Source: Fragilaria crotonensis
Taxonomy: Eukaryota > Bacillariophyta > Fragilariophyceae > Fragilariales > Fragilariaceae
Length of the DNA stretch: 64,000 nucleotides
NCBI GenBank assembly: GCA_022925895.1
Contig: JAKSYS010000162.1
Coordinates: 36,567 to 100,566, forward strand
Reading direction: 5' to 3'
The notes beneath the pieces were generated by a model. That model saw only the letters and a list, made by a program, of their open reading frames with translations, was not told the DNA's origin and ran no database searches. This document shows, piece by piece, positions 24,919 to 34,790 of this stretch (positions are counted from its first letter, which is position 1; every line of letters begins with the position of its first letter). The position numbers and the translations under genes were made by a program.

Positions 24919-24992
24919 AGCCCAATCACGGAGTCGAACCATGGACCTTGTCATTACTAATGACATGCTCTAACCAACTGAGCTAATTGGGC
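24919..24992 (-). tRNA. tRNA-Thr (anticodon AGU)
   Basis: Folds as a full cloverleaf on the minus strand: acceptor GCCCAAT paired with ATTGGGC, D stem GCTC/GAGC, anticodon stem TGTCA/TGACA with loop TTAGTAA (anticodon AGT), variable AGGTC, and T arm CATGG-TTCGACT-CCGTG with one mismatch-tolerant pair. Internal Pol III boxes TAGCTCAGTTGG (A) and GGTTCGACTCC (B) are present. There is no intron. The retrotransposon LTR lies 70 bp downstream of its 3' end. Confidence 0.96.
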
Positions 24993-25402
24993 AACCCGGC
25001 AGAGATATAGTGCCATCACATTTCAAATATACTTCATTTATGGAGTACTCGCACCATGCACCCGGTATTGTTCTCCGACTAGTACCAGTAGCACTGAGTA
25101 TTGAGTATCATATACATCTGTACTCCTGTAGTAGTACCAGGTATAGTACGTACAAGCATGCACCAAGATGTGAATCTCGTAAGAATCCTTCCTTCGAATC
25201 TCTCCAATCTGGAACACGTATGGAACGAATCTCCCTCATAAATCATGTTTTCGTAATACTCACTACTTGAACAAATACTGGAGTTCATAATCAGAAGTCA
25301 GAAGTGAGGCTGTAGCTGGGTTCCATAATCGCAGATGATTGCTTCCTCGTCGTCGCATTGGACCTTCAGCGAATAAAACTCTATATTGCACTTCTAGTCA
25401 AT

Positions 25403-27191
25403 ATGGCCTCCGATTTTTCCTGCACTATAGATAGAGGATATGCCGCCGTACCTGGATCTACTCTTTTGGTTGACGAGCTATTGAAAGGTGCGGAAAGCTC
25501 GTCTTCGGCTACTACCCTCGCCAGCACTGAATCTACTGCTCTGCTTGATGAGTACATTGAGATTTGTCGTCGACAGGAGACTAAAGAGCACGTGGAGGGA
25601 GGACGGCTTCTTCTTATCTGGTACCTTCTTGGGTTCAAAAGCGATCCTTTTCTATCAAAGAACGATTCCAGTCGGTCGCGCAACAGCGCTGCGGCGGATT
25701 TGCGCCTAGCCATGCTTTCAAACTTTTCGACGGCCTATAACATTGTTTCAATCAGTTTGGCACTGCATCTAATGAACGACATTTTCCCCGGCAGACCTGA
25801 GGACAAAGGTATGTGTTCGTCCGCCCTGATCGCCGGCATGATCATAGGTCAGCTATTTGGTGGGACGCTGGGTGACATCTTGGGTCGCCACGTCGCAATG
25901 ACTTGCGTTATGTGTTTGCAAGTTTTCGCCGCTTTCTTTTCAGCACTCTCTGCCGATTCTTCATTCTACGGTTGTCATGTGAGCATCTTTTCAGTACTTG
26001 CTGGATGGCGATTTGTTTTGGGAATTGGAGCTGGAGGCGTGTATCCTCTTGCCGCTACTATCACCTCCGAATCCAGCCAATCGTTAGCAGAGCGCGGTAA
26101 ATCAGTGGCCATGACATTCTCAATGCAAGGTGTAGGTTACCTTGCGGTGCCCCTAACGACTTGGTTGATGGTGACAGTTTTTCGGGTGCCTCCTCCGTAT
26201 GCCTGGCGTCTCTTACTTGGACTAGGAGCTTTGCCTGGAATTGCATTAACGATCGCACGATCACGTTGGTTGCACAAGCGAACCGATTGGTCCTCAAATC
26301 AATTCGAAGACGACAGCGAAAGTGCCTTGGTGCATGTGGAGGATGTTGAGACATTCCGCACGGCGCCAGTCTCCGTGATGGATGCAATTCTTATCGAGCC
26401 TCGCCTATTTGCGAAGCTCGTAGGCACAGGAGGGTGCTGGTTCCTCTTTGACATTCTCTTCTATGGAAATACTCTCTTCCAACCCATGGTTCTTTCCTCT
26501 GTATTTGGAGCCGGCGAAACGGTCGAGAAGGTGGCACTTGACTCCACAATAATTGCATGCATGGCACTTCCAGGCTACATAATTAGCATCGCTGCCACAG
26601 GACGACAGAGTCCTCGGTTCATTCAATTGCAAGGATTTCTCATGATGAGCTTGATCTACGGTGTGATTGGTGGATGTTTTCACTCCTTGACTGCACACCG
26701 GGATCTCATGCTGATTCTGTACAGCTTGACCTTCTTTTGGAGCAACTATGGTCCAAATACAACCGTAGGTTTCCGCACTCCGATTCGGGTTTCAATTTTC
26801 TCCAACTGTTCTAACTATTGTACATTGTTCGATACAGACTTTTATGCTACCATCCATGACATTCTCTAAACCATGTCGATCAACGCTGAACGGAATCAGT
26901 GCAGCATGTGGTAAAGCGGGGGCTCTATTGGGAACAACTATCTTTGTTCCTCTGTCGACCCGATTTGGTGACAGGTGGATCATGCTCGCCTGTGCGTTCC
27001 TTTCCGTAGTTGGCTTTGCCCTAACATGGTTCTTTGTACCTACGGATATCGAGCCTAACCTTCACAACGATGAGATTTTGGGCCACATGAGCCTTGCTGA
27101 CCGCATCAAGGTAGAGGGACGGCTCAATAAGGTACCGATGCGGGTGGTGTACAGCAAACCCTCGCTTTTCGATTTTCACGACAGTACATAA
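25403..27191 (+). CDS. PHO84-like major facilitator (phosphate/organic anion) transporter
   Basis: Two exons, 25403-26764 and 26838-27191, with a 73-bp GT-AG intron (gtaggt...acag). The joined protein is 571 residues, close to yeast Pho84 length. Start chosen at the first true ATG (MASDFSC); the frame is open a little upstream but without ATG. MFS features: loop 2-3 motif GQLFGGTLGDILGR; WRFVLGIGAGGVYPLAA; a long central loop after the sixth helix; GPNTT joined across the intron to TFMLPSMTF, then RSTLNGISAACGKAGALLG, which is the Pho84-family signature around helices 10-11. Plasma- or internal-membrane H+-coupled phosphate uptake is the family role; substrate here is inferred. The C-terminus ends in a short tail whose coding end is partly duplicated just downstream. 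Confidence 0.9.
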
Positions 27192-27500
27192 GGCAGCCGC
27201 GGTCATTGAATGTTTTCACAGTGTTTCGATTAACCATTATCGGCAGACGTGATACCTGGTACTCAATAGTGAATACTTCATACTTCATTAATTTGTTAGC
27301 GAACGATCACTGCTCATAAATCCAGCTTACAGCAAATCCTCGCTTTTCGATTTTCACCATAGCACTAAATCAGAAGGCAGCTGCGCTTATTGAATCTTTT
27401 TACAGTTTTTAAATTAACCATCACTGGCAGACATGATACTCCTACCTTTATACTTTTTTATTATGTAGCAGCTCGTCATCTACTCATAAATCCAGTTTTC
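27151..27500. repeat. 178-bp tandem duplication covering the 3' ends of two convergent genes
   Basis: 27151-27328 and 27329-27500 are diverged tandem copies. Each starts ACAGCAAAYCCTCGCTTTTC (the transporter's last codons) and ends CTCATAAATCCAG (the NDP kinase last codons, minus strand). Only the outer halves are used by the present genes. Copies differ by many substitutions and small indels, so the event is old. Confidence 0.75.
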
Positions 27501-28158
27501 AGAGTGGCTCGACCAGTCCAACAGTTCATCGTCCTCGAACCAGAGAGCTATTTCACGCTCTGCACTCTCCACAGAGTCCGATCCGTGGCAGATATTGCGA
27601 CCAACTTCAATGCAAAAGTCTCCACGGATCGTTCCAGGAGCCGACTCCAGTGGATTCGTCGCGCCAAGCATCTTTCTCCCCGTAGATGTCGCCTGCTTTC
27701 CTTCCCATACCATGCACACCACAGGACCAGAGAGCATGTAGTCGCGGAGTTTAGGGAAGAAAGACTTTTCCACCAAGTCCTTGTAGTGTTCATTGAGAAG
27801 CTCAGGGGTGGCCTGCTTGGTCTTCATGGCGACAAGCTTGTATCCCTTGGTCTCGAATCTTGAAACAATGTTCCCCACGATTCCTCTCTGGATTCCATCT
27901 GGTTTAATCTGAAGGAAGCAGCATGGTTAGAGGAGAAACAAGTTTCATTGTCTCATGCTTATCTGGTGTTGAAGTTAGGAGTCAAGGCTTGTGTTGACGT
28001 CGTCTTACCATGATGTACGTTCGTTCCATCGCCATCGAGATCTCGGTGGAGGATGATATTTTGCTCAGGAACGCATGCTTAGAGCTAGTAAAGGAAGACG
28101 TGGTAAAGGCGGAGGCAGCGGCGACGAAGCCGGTCAATAGGAAGGAAAGGGTCTTCAT
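27480..28158 (-). CDS. nucleoside diphosphate kinase, plastid-targeted
   Basis: Transfers the terminal phosphate between nucleoside tri- and diphosphates. Exon 1 is 28158-28009 and exon 2 is 27908-27480, with a 100-bp GT-AG intron between them; 192 residues. The splice rejoins the family signature [15 protein letters not shown]. Also present: [21 protein letters not shown] and the active-site His in NICHGSDS, then [10 protein letters not shown] and the C-terminal WIYE. The N-terminus [20 protein letters not shown] is a signal peptide ending in ASAF|T, the diatom plastid import motif, followed by a Ser/Lys-rich transit region. That predicts import through the four-membrane plastid envelope. 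The gene is divergent from the CDV3-like gene (443-bp shared upstream region) and convergent with the transporter. Confidence 0.95.
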
Positions 28159-28601
28159 GGTGTAAGCAATACGACGACGTCGGGAGTTTTGATTTTGTGG
28201 CCCGGAAAACGTCAGTGCTCCATCACATCTCGAGGTTGGTGGTTGAGTGTTCAGTGATGCATGTGATGACAGGAAGATTCGATCTTTCGACACGCTCGAC
28301 TACGTAACACCGAAGAACTGTACAGTGTACAGTCCTTAGCCCTCCGAGTACTGTAGTACACCGGTATAGTGCAGTCTCCAGTACCGGTACACAGTATCCA
28401 CTGCACCACTGCACCATTCGACTGCTTGCCAGTTTGTGACTAGCCCCCTGCCTCATTACCCATTCCAATCCTCTGGCATTCTTGGTGGTCGCTACGTTCC
28501 GCCGTAAGGTTCAACAGTAAACCATAACAAATCGAGAGACAATGAGAGGCAGCTGCATTACTTAAATCTGTCGTAATCGTTCGTTCGCACCAACAGCAAT
28601 C
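28159..28601. promoter_or_regulatory. shared divergent upstream region (NDP kinase / CDV3-like)
   Basis: 443 bases separate two divergent start codons and must hold both promoters unless they overlap the genes. It contains a GTAC-rich patch at 28310-28400 (for example TACTGTAGTACACCGGTA). No TATA box or factor site can be assigned. Confidence 0.5.
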
Positions 28602-29661
28602 ATGACTGACGCTGCAGCTTTCTTCGCGAACAAGAAGAGTAAGAAGAAGACCTTTAAATTTAATGCTAACAAGATCGATGCTGCAACGGTAACGAGCACG
28701 GTTCATGTGTAAGTTTTTTACGCGTTGCTAATACCGCTCCAAAGCATTTCAACAACCTCTATTCCGTCAACTTTTTCATATTCTTGCATTCACATGTCGT
28801 ATCCCCCTTCCATCCTAGTGACGCCCCAGCCCTTTCAACGGATGCCGATATGTTAGCGCTTGGGCTTGCCGGAACTGCCATCACTGACACCGCCGTGGCG
28901 GTCCCTGTCGCGATGACGCCTGCAGCCACAACTAGCGGAGCAGACGGAATTCCTTCCACGGGAGAATGGGACGACGAAGCCTTGGCAGCGTCCTTTTCAC
29001 GCAAGGGGACGACAGCAGTAATAGCAGGGACCGGTGCTACTGCCGAATTGCTGGATATGAAGGCGTTTGATGCGAAACGCCGCGGCGAAGATGATATTGC
29101 CGAGAGACTGCGCATTGAAGAGACAAAGGCACAATTAGCTGCCGCAAAAGAGGGAATGGAGCGTGAAGCGCAAAGGTTGAAGGAGGAACGTGAGAGTAAG
29201 GAATTTAAGGAGGTGACAAAACCGTCGCAGTCTGGGACTCCCGGCGCAACAGGTTTGATGGGAAGCAAGTGGGTTCCTTCGCGCATGCGAATGGGTACTG
29301 GTCTAGATCGCGTTCGAGTTAACTCTTCTTTAGGAATGCCATCGTCCAAGCTGGACACACAGGACGAAAACCTCTTCCCTGATTTGGCCGCAGCTGATGT
29401 CATTTTGGAGCAAAAGAAAGATGACGTTGCCTACAAGGTTGTCAAGAAGACAGCGGTTGGTGGTGGGGCTACCTGGGGCTCGCGTCCACCAGCTGTTCGA
29501 CCCAAGGAGCCAGAGCCTGAAGCGAAAACCCTGAACCAGAACCGGTGCCAGACGTCGAACCGGTCACTCTTGCGACCGCGGTTTCCGCTCCGGCAGTCCC
29601 GACGAAGAAAGTCGCCCAGAAGAAAAAGAAGGATTTATCAACATTCAAGGTGGGTTCTTAG
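28602..29661 (+). CDS. CDV3-like protein, with an apparent 1-base frameshift
   Basis: Exon 1 is 28602-28708 (MTDAAAFFANKKSKKKTFKF) and exon 2 starts at 28819 after a 110-bp intron (gtaagt...ctag). The start FFA-KKSKKK, a WDDEALAASF segment, a charged helical stretch (near 29080-29210, rich in E/K/A/R) and the Lys-rich end resemble eukaryotic CDV3 homologues, whose function is unclear. The frame in use turns Arg-rich near 29534 and runs to 29722, while the +1-shifted frame from 29534 continues the acidic/Pro/Val composition and ends VAQKKKKKDLSTFK then VGS and stop at 29661. One base seems to be missing in AAAACCCTG (about 29527-29536): a real mutation or an assembly error. A further intron after 29649 is also possible. 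Confidence 0.65.
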
Positions 29662-29722
29662 AGACGCTGGCGAGTCGTGTCAAACTTCATGCGATGCCTT
29701 GGGATTAACGTTTGCTGAGTAA

Positions 29723-30174
29723 TTATAGAAGGCTAAGGTTTCTTTTCTACCCTAGGTCTAGATCCATTTATTTCACAGGAGTTGTCGCTCGCTGCACACC
29801 GTTCACCGTAGGGGAGAAGTTCATGGCGTGTCACAACCTGCAACACCCTCTTGCGGTGCTGACTGGAAACGACAACCGGTGTGTACATCGTACCCAGAGC
29901 AGCAGACAAGGTAGAACTCGGGGAGCAACTTCAACCACACCCCAACCCAAGCCTTGGCTCCCTACTAGTAGTATAACATGAAATTCGCACTTGGCTCATG
30001 GCGAAATGATATGAGCGAAGGAGGTACAGTACAATGTACTCGCCGAGTATGTTTGAGTAAGCCAGGTAGTAGTACTGGTACTCCAGTACTAATTGTACCT
30101 GATACTGAATCCAAGCTCCACAACTGATGGCGTGATGGCTGATGGCGGGTGGCGGGGGAGGTGTTGATTACCTG
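29723..30174. other. intergenic, GTAC-rich
   Basis: No gene seen. 30020-30120 carries dense GTAC/AGTACT short repeats. Ends at a transposon-like inverted repeat. Confidence 0.4.
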
Positions 30175-30201
30175 TCCGGAATTTCGGCTCTTTTACCTAT
30201 A

Positions 30202-30324
30202 CAATAGCGACCAAGGGAATTATGACCGAGGATGACCGAAAATTGGAAACGGCCCTAGTTTTGCACCCAGCCGAGTTGACTACCAAAAAATTTAAATAGG
30301 GCTTCGTCTACTTGGTCGCTATTG
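30202..30324. repeat. nested inverted repeat, 14-bp arms
   Basis: CAATAGCGACCAAG at 30202-30215 and CTTGGTCGCTATTG at 30311-30324, exact. Spans 123 bp inside the left part of the 1-kb element; possibly an older, smaller element. Confidence 0.85.
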
Positions 30325-30553
30325 AAGTGTCTACTACTGGCTACGGATACTAATTCTACAACTTCGTTCGTCACGCCGGACAAATATTCCACGTTCCATC
30401 ACTTCAAATGTCCGGATCATTAGGTACATCAATCTCATGACGTGACAAATTTTGAGCTGCAACTAAAGAACTTGAGATTAGACTATGCGACAACGGAATC
30501 GACGTTTTATGAAAACCCTACTTAAGGATATTCGACATTTGAAGTGTCGGCAG

Positions 30554-30615
30554 CCGTTGTCTCAAGAGCCAATGGCTCAAGAGCCATTGGCTCAAGAGCC
30601 GTTGTCTCAAGAGCC
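30554..30615. repeat. 15-bp palindromic repeat array A (4 units)
   Basis: Four consecutive units of the type NNKGGCTCAAGAGCC or NNTGTCTCAAGAGCC. Each contains 5-bp self-complementary arms GGCTC/GAGCC around AA. The repeat length keeps a frame open that would read QEPxA pentapeptides; I do not regard that as a gene. Confidence 0.85.
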
Positions 30616-30842
30616 AACGGCTGAACAACAGCCCCCGGCGAAGTCAAACTCAAGAACACACGTTTTGTGTGTGTCATAGAGCTCGTCCTCAAAAGTGCTC
30701 GCACTTTATGTCATACCACTAGGAGACGTAACGCATACGCATACCATCGACCTTAGATGACCTGTCTTTTTTTTTCCGTTCCCCGTGTGGCGAGTTCTCA
30801 TTTAAAGAAAACACGTTCCTCGACTAGTTGGACGAGGTAAAT

Positions 30843-30947
30843 TGGCTCTTGAGCCAGTGGCTCTTGAGCCACTGGCTTAAGAGCCAATGGCTCAAGAGCC
30901 AATGGCTCAAGAGCCAATGGCTCAAGAGCCAGTGGCTCAAGAGCCAA
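30843..30947. repeat. 15-bp palindromic repeat array B (7 units, two inverted)
   Basis: Seven 15-bp units: the first two read GGCTCTTGAGCC, the next five GGCTYAAGAGCC, the reverse complement of the first type. The array can fold as one long hairpin or as many small ones. It lies 230 bp from array A in the same element. Confidence 0.88.
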
Positions 30948-31426
30948 TGTCTTTTTTGAATATCCCTACATAGTACTAGTTCATCCAAGACATTGAATCG
31001 ATGTCGTACTTGTCATAACAAACGATGTTAACAACAGTTCCAAAATAAAGCACGGTTTTAATTACAGTGTATCAACAGAAGATATTCTATCATTTTGGAA
31101 ACGTGGAATTATTTAGATGTTTGTCGAACAAATTTCTGGTAGATAATCTGCGTAAAAGGTACGAGACACATAAAAGAGCCGAAATTCCGGAACCTCCTGG
31201 TACAATACTTGTACTTGTACTTGTACTACCAGCTACTAGGTACTAGTATTTGTATTGATAAGAGGACTGGTACTCCAATACTCCATACGTCGTACGTATT
31301 GTACCGCATTGAATACGTACTGGAGTTCGGAGTACGTTGTACTCGGAGCAGCCCGTACATCGGTGCGACCGAGTAAACCTGACACGAAGTTGACGGGTAT
31401 ATCAATGAGGTTATTCAACCCCAACC

Positions 31427-33937
31427 ATGTTGAGCCGTTCATCCAGACGCCCTGCGACAAATTGTTTCCGTCAATTCTCAGACTACCCAGGACGAGGCGG
31501 ACGTTTTAGTGGCAGAGGTGGACGCGGTCGAGGTGATGGACGAGGACAAGGAGGACGAGGCGCGTCACATGGTCCGACTGGTGGCAAGTTCCATCGGGGA
31601 GGTCCACCCAAGGAGAACTTTGCTAGAAAATATTTGGATCCTGCTGCGAGAGGTGAACTGTTTGGCAAGCACGATGCTGGTATTCCTAGATTGGCAGCTC
31701 GAAAAGGCAAGGGACATCAGTTGCACGATCCATTCCCTGGAGCGGACGCAGATGAAGACCTTGATCTTCACTTTCTGAACGCCTCTGCCAGTGAGCTTGA
31801 AGCATCCATGTCGCCAGAGCGCGGGAGTACTGAAAACGTGAATAGTGATAATCTTGCTGCTGTCATTGGTATTCTGTATCCAGGTTTTGTTGACGATGAA
31901 GACGACTACGATGATGTAGACACTCACGGATTCGATCCTGATAACCACCCGAACGTTTACAGGAATGCAGAAGGAAAAGTCGTTTTGCAGTACGATCCGC
32001 TGAACCCTTTCCATGTTGCAGATGCTGGAGATGACGAAGATGACAGCGTTCTTGACGATGGCGACTACGACGATGATGATGGTGGTAAAGATGATAACGG
32101 CTATGGCGGCGAATACGTCGATGATCATCTTTTTAATCTTGAAGACGTTGTTGATGATCATGGTCTTGATGTTGATGCTGTTGATAATCTCGGCCTTGAT
32201 CTTGATATTGTTGATGATCTTGACCCTGCATCTTCTGGCAGGGGGAAACCCGAGAAGAACGTATTTGTTGATCCAGAGGAGCTATTCTTCGATCGCGATT
32301 ACTTTGACTTTGAAGTTCCTCAACCTGGAGTGAACGTCCCGCCGGAAATTGCGAATAGTCTCCTTCCACTCAGGGTGGAGGGAGATGGATTTGACGACTT
32401 TCTGGAGGCTAACTACAATCACCCCTCAAAATACGCTGAAGTGAGACGATACAACCTTCACCCTGAATCACTTCGTGAAGCCAAACCATTCCTCCCCAAG
32501 AATCGCATGCAGCCACCAATTGAATTCGTAACGTCTCATGTGCGATTCATCTTCCTTTCTGGGTTGCCTCATCACGTAGAACCAGATGGTACGCTCGGTG
32601 AGATGGAAAATCCTATTCATCGTTTTGAAGTGTCCACGATGGTTTCTGAACTGGTTGGAATGCCGACTCAGAATATTTGGCCCGCTAGTATGACTTCGGC
32701 TTTTGTCGGGTTTACAACCAAAGAGCAATTCTACGAGTTCATGGTGGAAGGTCCTAAGTACAACACATTGGAGCGCGAATTAAAAATGTCGATCTATGAT
32801 CCCGAGGATGGCGAAGCCAACTACTTCCAAGCAGGCGATGTGGTTATTAAGATCGATGATGTTCCCGCTGACATGACTATGGCTCGGTTCGCGCATGTAC
32901 TTTTCCCAGCAAATACGGAGCTTGGAGAGATTTACGGCCCCATTTCTGTTGACGACCTGAAGAAGGTCGGGACAAGTACTGTCCTGGTTCGCATGAAATC
33001 TGAGGAACAGGCGCGTTCTGCCTTGTCTTCGTCCCTAGTTCAAGACCACATGGTGAATCTCGGGACGAGCGTCGTACAGTTCTTCCGAGCCCGTCGTCAG
33101 TTGGTATTTGGTGGATTTACCGGACCAAATAAAGGCCAGACTTTCAAAAAGAGGGGAAATAAGTTGACCGTAGATATCGACGCGCCATCGAAAGCTTTTC
33201 TTCAGAGTCATGCCGCTGTGGTGCAGCTCGCAAACGTTGATAAAGCCTTCACGAAGGAATATATTTCCAAGTTCGTCGAACCGTTCAGCGCGGATCGACG
33301 CGATGTTATTGGATCAATTGAATTCGCGTTGTGTCTTCAGAAGGAGCGCACTCACATTGTGTACGTTGGATTTGATCGTCCTGGAGAGGCTGAAGCATTT
33401 ATCAAGGGTTGCAGCGGACTCATCAATTTGGGCAAGGGTCCCGTAACTGTGCGACTCGTGAAGGAGCAATGGAATCCTACGACTCGCCTGCCTCGCGAGA
33501 CTCGACCTTCGCGTTCGGGGGAAGACTTATTGGAATCCTTGGACAAGTGGGAGAACTTCGTAGACATGAAGCAAGTCGAAGCGCTAGAGGCACTGGGTGT
33601 CAACCGAGAAGTTCTGGCTGACACCTTCCGTACCATGCGATTCCACAACCTTTCCTACGGTGCGATGGACTGGGGGATGACTCGAGAAAAGCTGGACCCC
33701 ACGAAACCTGACCCTGGGCAGCAAATTAGAGAGACGATGCAGCTGTACGTTGAAACTCTGCTAGAAATCGCATCGTCTGAGGACATATTGCCAGGAAAAT
33801 CGCTGGAAGAGATCATGACGCTTCCGGATGATGAGCTGGAGGAAGGCGACTTCAGCGGCGAAGGAATTTTGGAGGACGACAGAAAACGAGTTGCGAAGTT
33901 CGCTTTGCAACGAAACAGCTATTTCTTTGATAAATGA
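31427..33937 (+). CDS. RGG-box, acidic, RRM-like RNA-binding protein (probable mitochondrial)
   Basis: Single-exon 836-residue protein from ATG 31427. Residues 1-20 (MLSRSSRRPATNCFRQFSDY) are Arg/Ser-rich with no acids until the end, like a mitochondrial presequence. Residues 21-60 form an RGG/RG box, a common RNA-binding tract. About 150-265 is very Asp-rich. The C-terminal half shows three RRM-like units: FIFLSGLP...SAFVGFTTKE (about 370-440), DVVIKIDDVP...STVLVRMKSEE (470-540) and AVVQLANVD...HIVYVGFDRPGE (595-675), with degenerate RNP motifs. The Asp tract is GAT/GAC-encoded. I do not recognise an orthologue; a role in organellar RNA metabolism is inferred from domains and presequence only. 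Confidence 0.75.
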   Translation: MLSRSSRRPATNCFRQFSDYPGRGGRFSGRGGRGRGDGRGQGGRGASHGPTGGKFHRGGPPKENFARKYLDPAARGELFGKHDAGIPRLAARKGKGHQLHDPFPGADADEDLDLHFLNASASELEASMSPERGSTENVNSDNLAAVIGILYPGFVDDEDDYDDVDTHGFDPDNHPNVYRNAEGKVVLQYDPLNPFHVADAGDDEDDSVLDDGDYDDDDGGKDDNGYGGEYVDDHLFNLEDVVDDHGLDVDAVDNLGLDLDIVDDLDPASSGRGKPEKNVFVDPEELFFDRDYFDFEVPQPGVNVPPEIANSLLPLRVEGDGFDDFLEANYNHPSKYAEVRRYNLHPESLREAKPFLPKNRMQPPIEFVTSHVRFIFLSGLPHHVEPDGTLGEMENPIHRFEVSTMVSELVGMPTQNIWPASMTSAFVGFTTKEQFYEFMVEGPKYNTLERELKMSIYDPEDGEANYFQAGDVVIKIDDVPADMTMARFAHVLFPANTELGEIYGPISVDDLKKVGTSTVLVRMKSEEQARSALSSSLVQDHMVNLGTSVVQFFRARRQLVFGGFTGPNKGQTFKKRGNKLTVDIDAPSKAFLQSHAAVVQLANVDKAFTKEYISKFVEPFSADRRDVIGSIEFALCLQKERTHIVYVGFDRPGEAEAFIKGCSGLINLGKGPVTVRLVKEQWNPTTRLPRETRPSRSGEDLLESLDKWENFVDMKQVEALEALGVNREVLADTFRTMRFHNLSYGAMDWGMTREKLDPTKPDPGQQIRETMQLYVETLLEIASSEDILPGKSLEEIMTLPDDELEEGDFSGEGILEDDRKRVAKFALQRNSYFFDK

Positions 33938-34194
33938 ATAGCTATACGCGATACAAGCGATAACGGTTAACAGATAAAACAAAGTGCGCGCTGCAATTAT
34001 CGCGCTTGAGTCTTACTTCCGAAAGGTCCCCAGTACGGGCTGAGTCAGGAGTAACCATTTCCGTTCGATGTCTGGCTGCATGGTTAAACTGGATCTGCCA
34101 GCGTGATTATCATTCTGTTGACCCTGAAAAAAAGTGCTTGCAGCATGAAAGACTGCTACAGAATGAAAATTTGCTTATTGGGCCCTCACCATTA
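33938..34194. other. short intergenic before the transposon nest
   Basis: Presumed 3' UTR of the RGG protein gene. It ends with TTA (34192-34194), the left target duplication of the Harbinger-type element. No other feature. Confidence 0.4.
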
Positions 34195-34208
34195 GGCCAA
34201 TGCTTTTA

Positions 34209-34719
34209 GGCCGTCCCTAATGGTGTTGCAAAAGCAAAAGCAAAACTGCAGTTTTGCTTTTGCTTTTGAAAAACACCGTCCCTAACCGTTGCGAAACACA
34301 TACTCCTTTGCAAAACGTCAGTTTTGCATCTTGAAAAACTGAAGTGCAGTTCTGCAAGCTTGCAAAACCGAATTTAAATAGAGCTCGACCTCGATACATA
34401 CTGGCACCAACGCATATTTTTACGTCAGCTTAAATAAATAAATGTTTAGGAGAAACTGACATACTGGAGTCTACACGTTTCAACGAATGTGACCGTTGTC
34501 TTTTGAAGATTTTCAAATTGCACTGAAGGGTACACAATTTTCTACATGTATAAAGTTTTGAAAAAGAGTTTACAACTTTTTCAAGGACATACATCACTTT
34601 ACTCGCTCCGAGGTTTCGGTTTCGCAACACGGTTTTTAGGGACGGTGTTTTACAAATACGAAAAAGTAGAATGAAAACATGGTTTTGCTTTTGCTTTTGC
34701 AACACCGTTAGGATCGGCC
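34209..34719. mobile_element. MITE 1, 511 bp, TTA target duplication
   Basis: Ends GGCCGTCCCTAATGGTGTTG (left, 34209) and GGCCGATCCTAACGGTGTTG (right, reverse complement from 34719) match over about 37 bases, continuing as repeated CAAAAG. Flanked by TTA at 34206-34208 and 34720-34722. Sits inside the left terminal repeat of the large Harbinger-type element. Its interior repeats the same end motifs (ACACCGTCCCTAA at about 34271 and inverted near 34635), so it may itself be two nested copies. Confidence 0.85.
34229..34268. repeat. perfect 40-bp palindrome
   Basis: CAAAAGCAAAAGCAAAACTG (34229-34248) followed directly by its exact reverse complement (34249-34268), no loop. It is the junction of two inverted MITE ends: sequence on either side also mirrors imperfectly out to about 34209 and 34288. 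Confidence 0.95.
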
Positions 34720-34790
34720 TTATGGGACACACACAAAAAAAAGAAACGAAAGATGTTTTGTTTTTGTTTTCACGGCTCCCACGACCTTTA

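Larger units (their letters stand above)
30175..31191. mobile_element. 1,017-bp non-autonomous element with perfect 21-bp terminal inverted repeats
   Basis: 30175-30195 (TCCGGAATTTCGGCTCTTTT plus A) is the exact reverse complement of 31171-31191. A second perfect 14-bp inverted pair, CAATAGCGACCAAG, lies just inside (30202-30215 and 30311-30324), and two arrays of a 15-bp palindromic repeat lie in the interior. ACCT occurs on both flanks (30170-30173 and 31192-31195), but an extra G separates the left copy, so a target duplication is not clean. No transposase. Superfamily unknown. Confidence 0.75.

Noticed and set aside
25358-25402. Upstream extension of the transporter start
   Set aside because: The extended frame begins at TTG; the first ATG is 25403.
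30554-30947. CRISPR-like reading of the 15-bp repeat arrays
   Set aside because: Units are contiguous and palindromic with no unique spacers, and the context is eukaryotic.
31565-32161. 198-codon minus-strand frame, Ile/Val-rich and membrane-like
   Set aside because: It is the complement of the GAT/GAC-rich Asp tract of the plus-strand gene.
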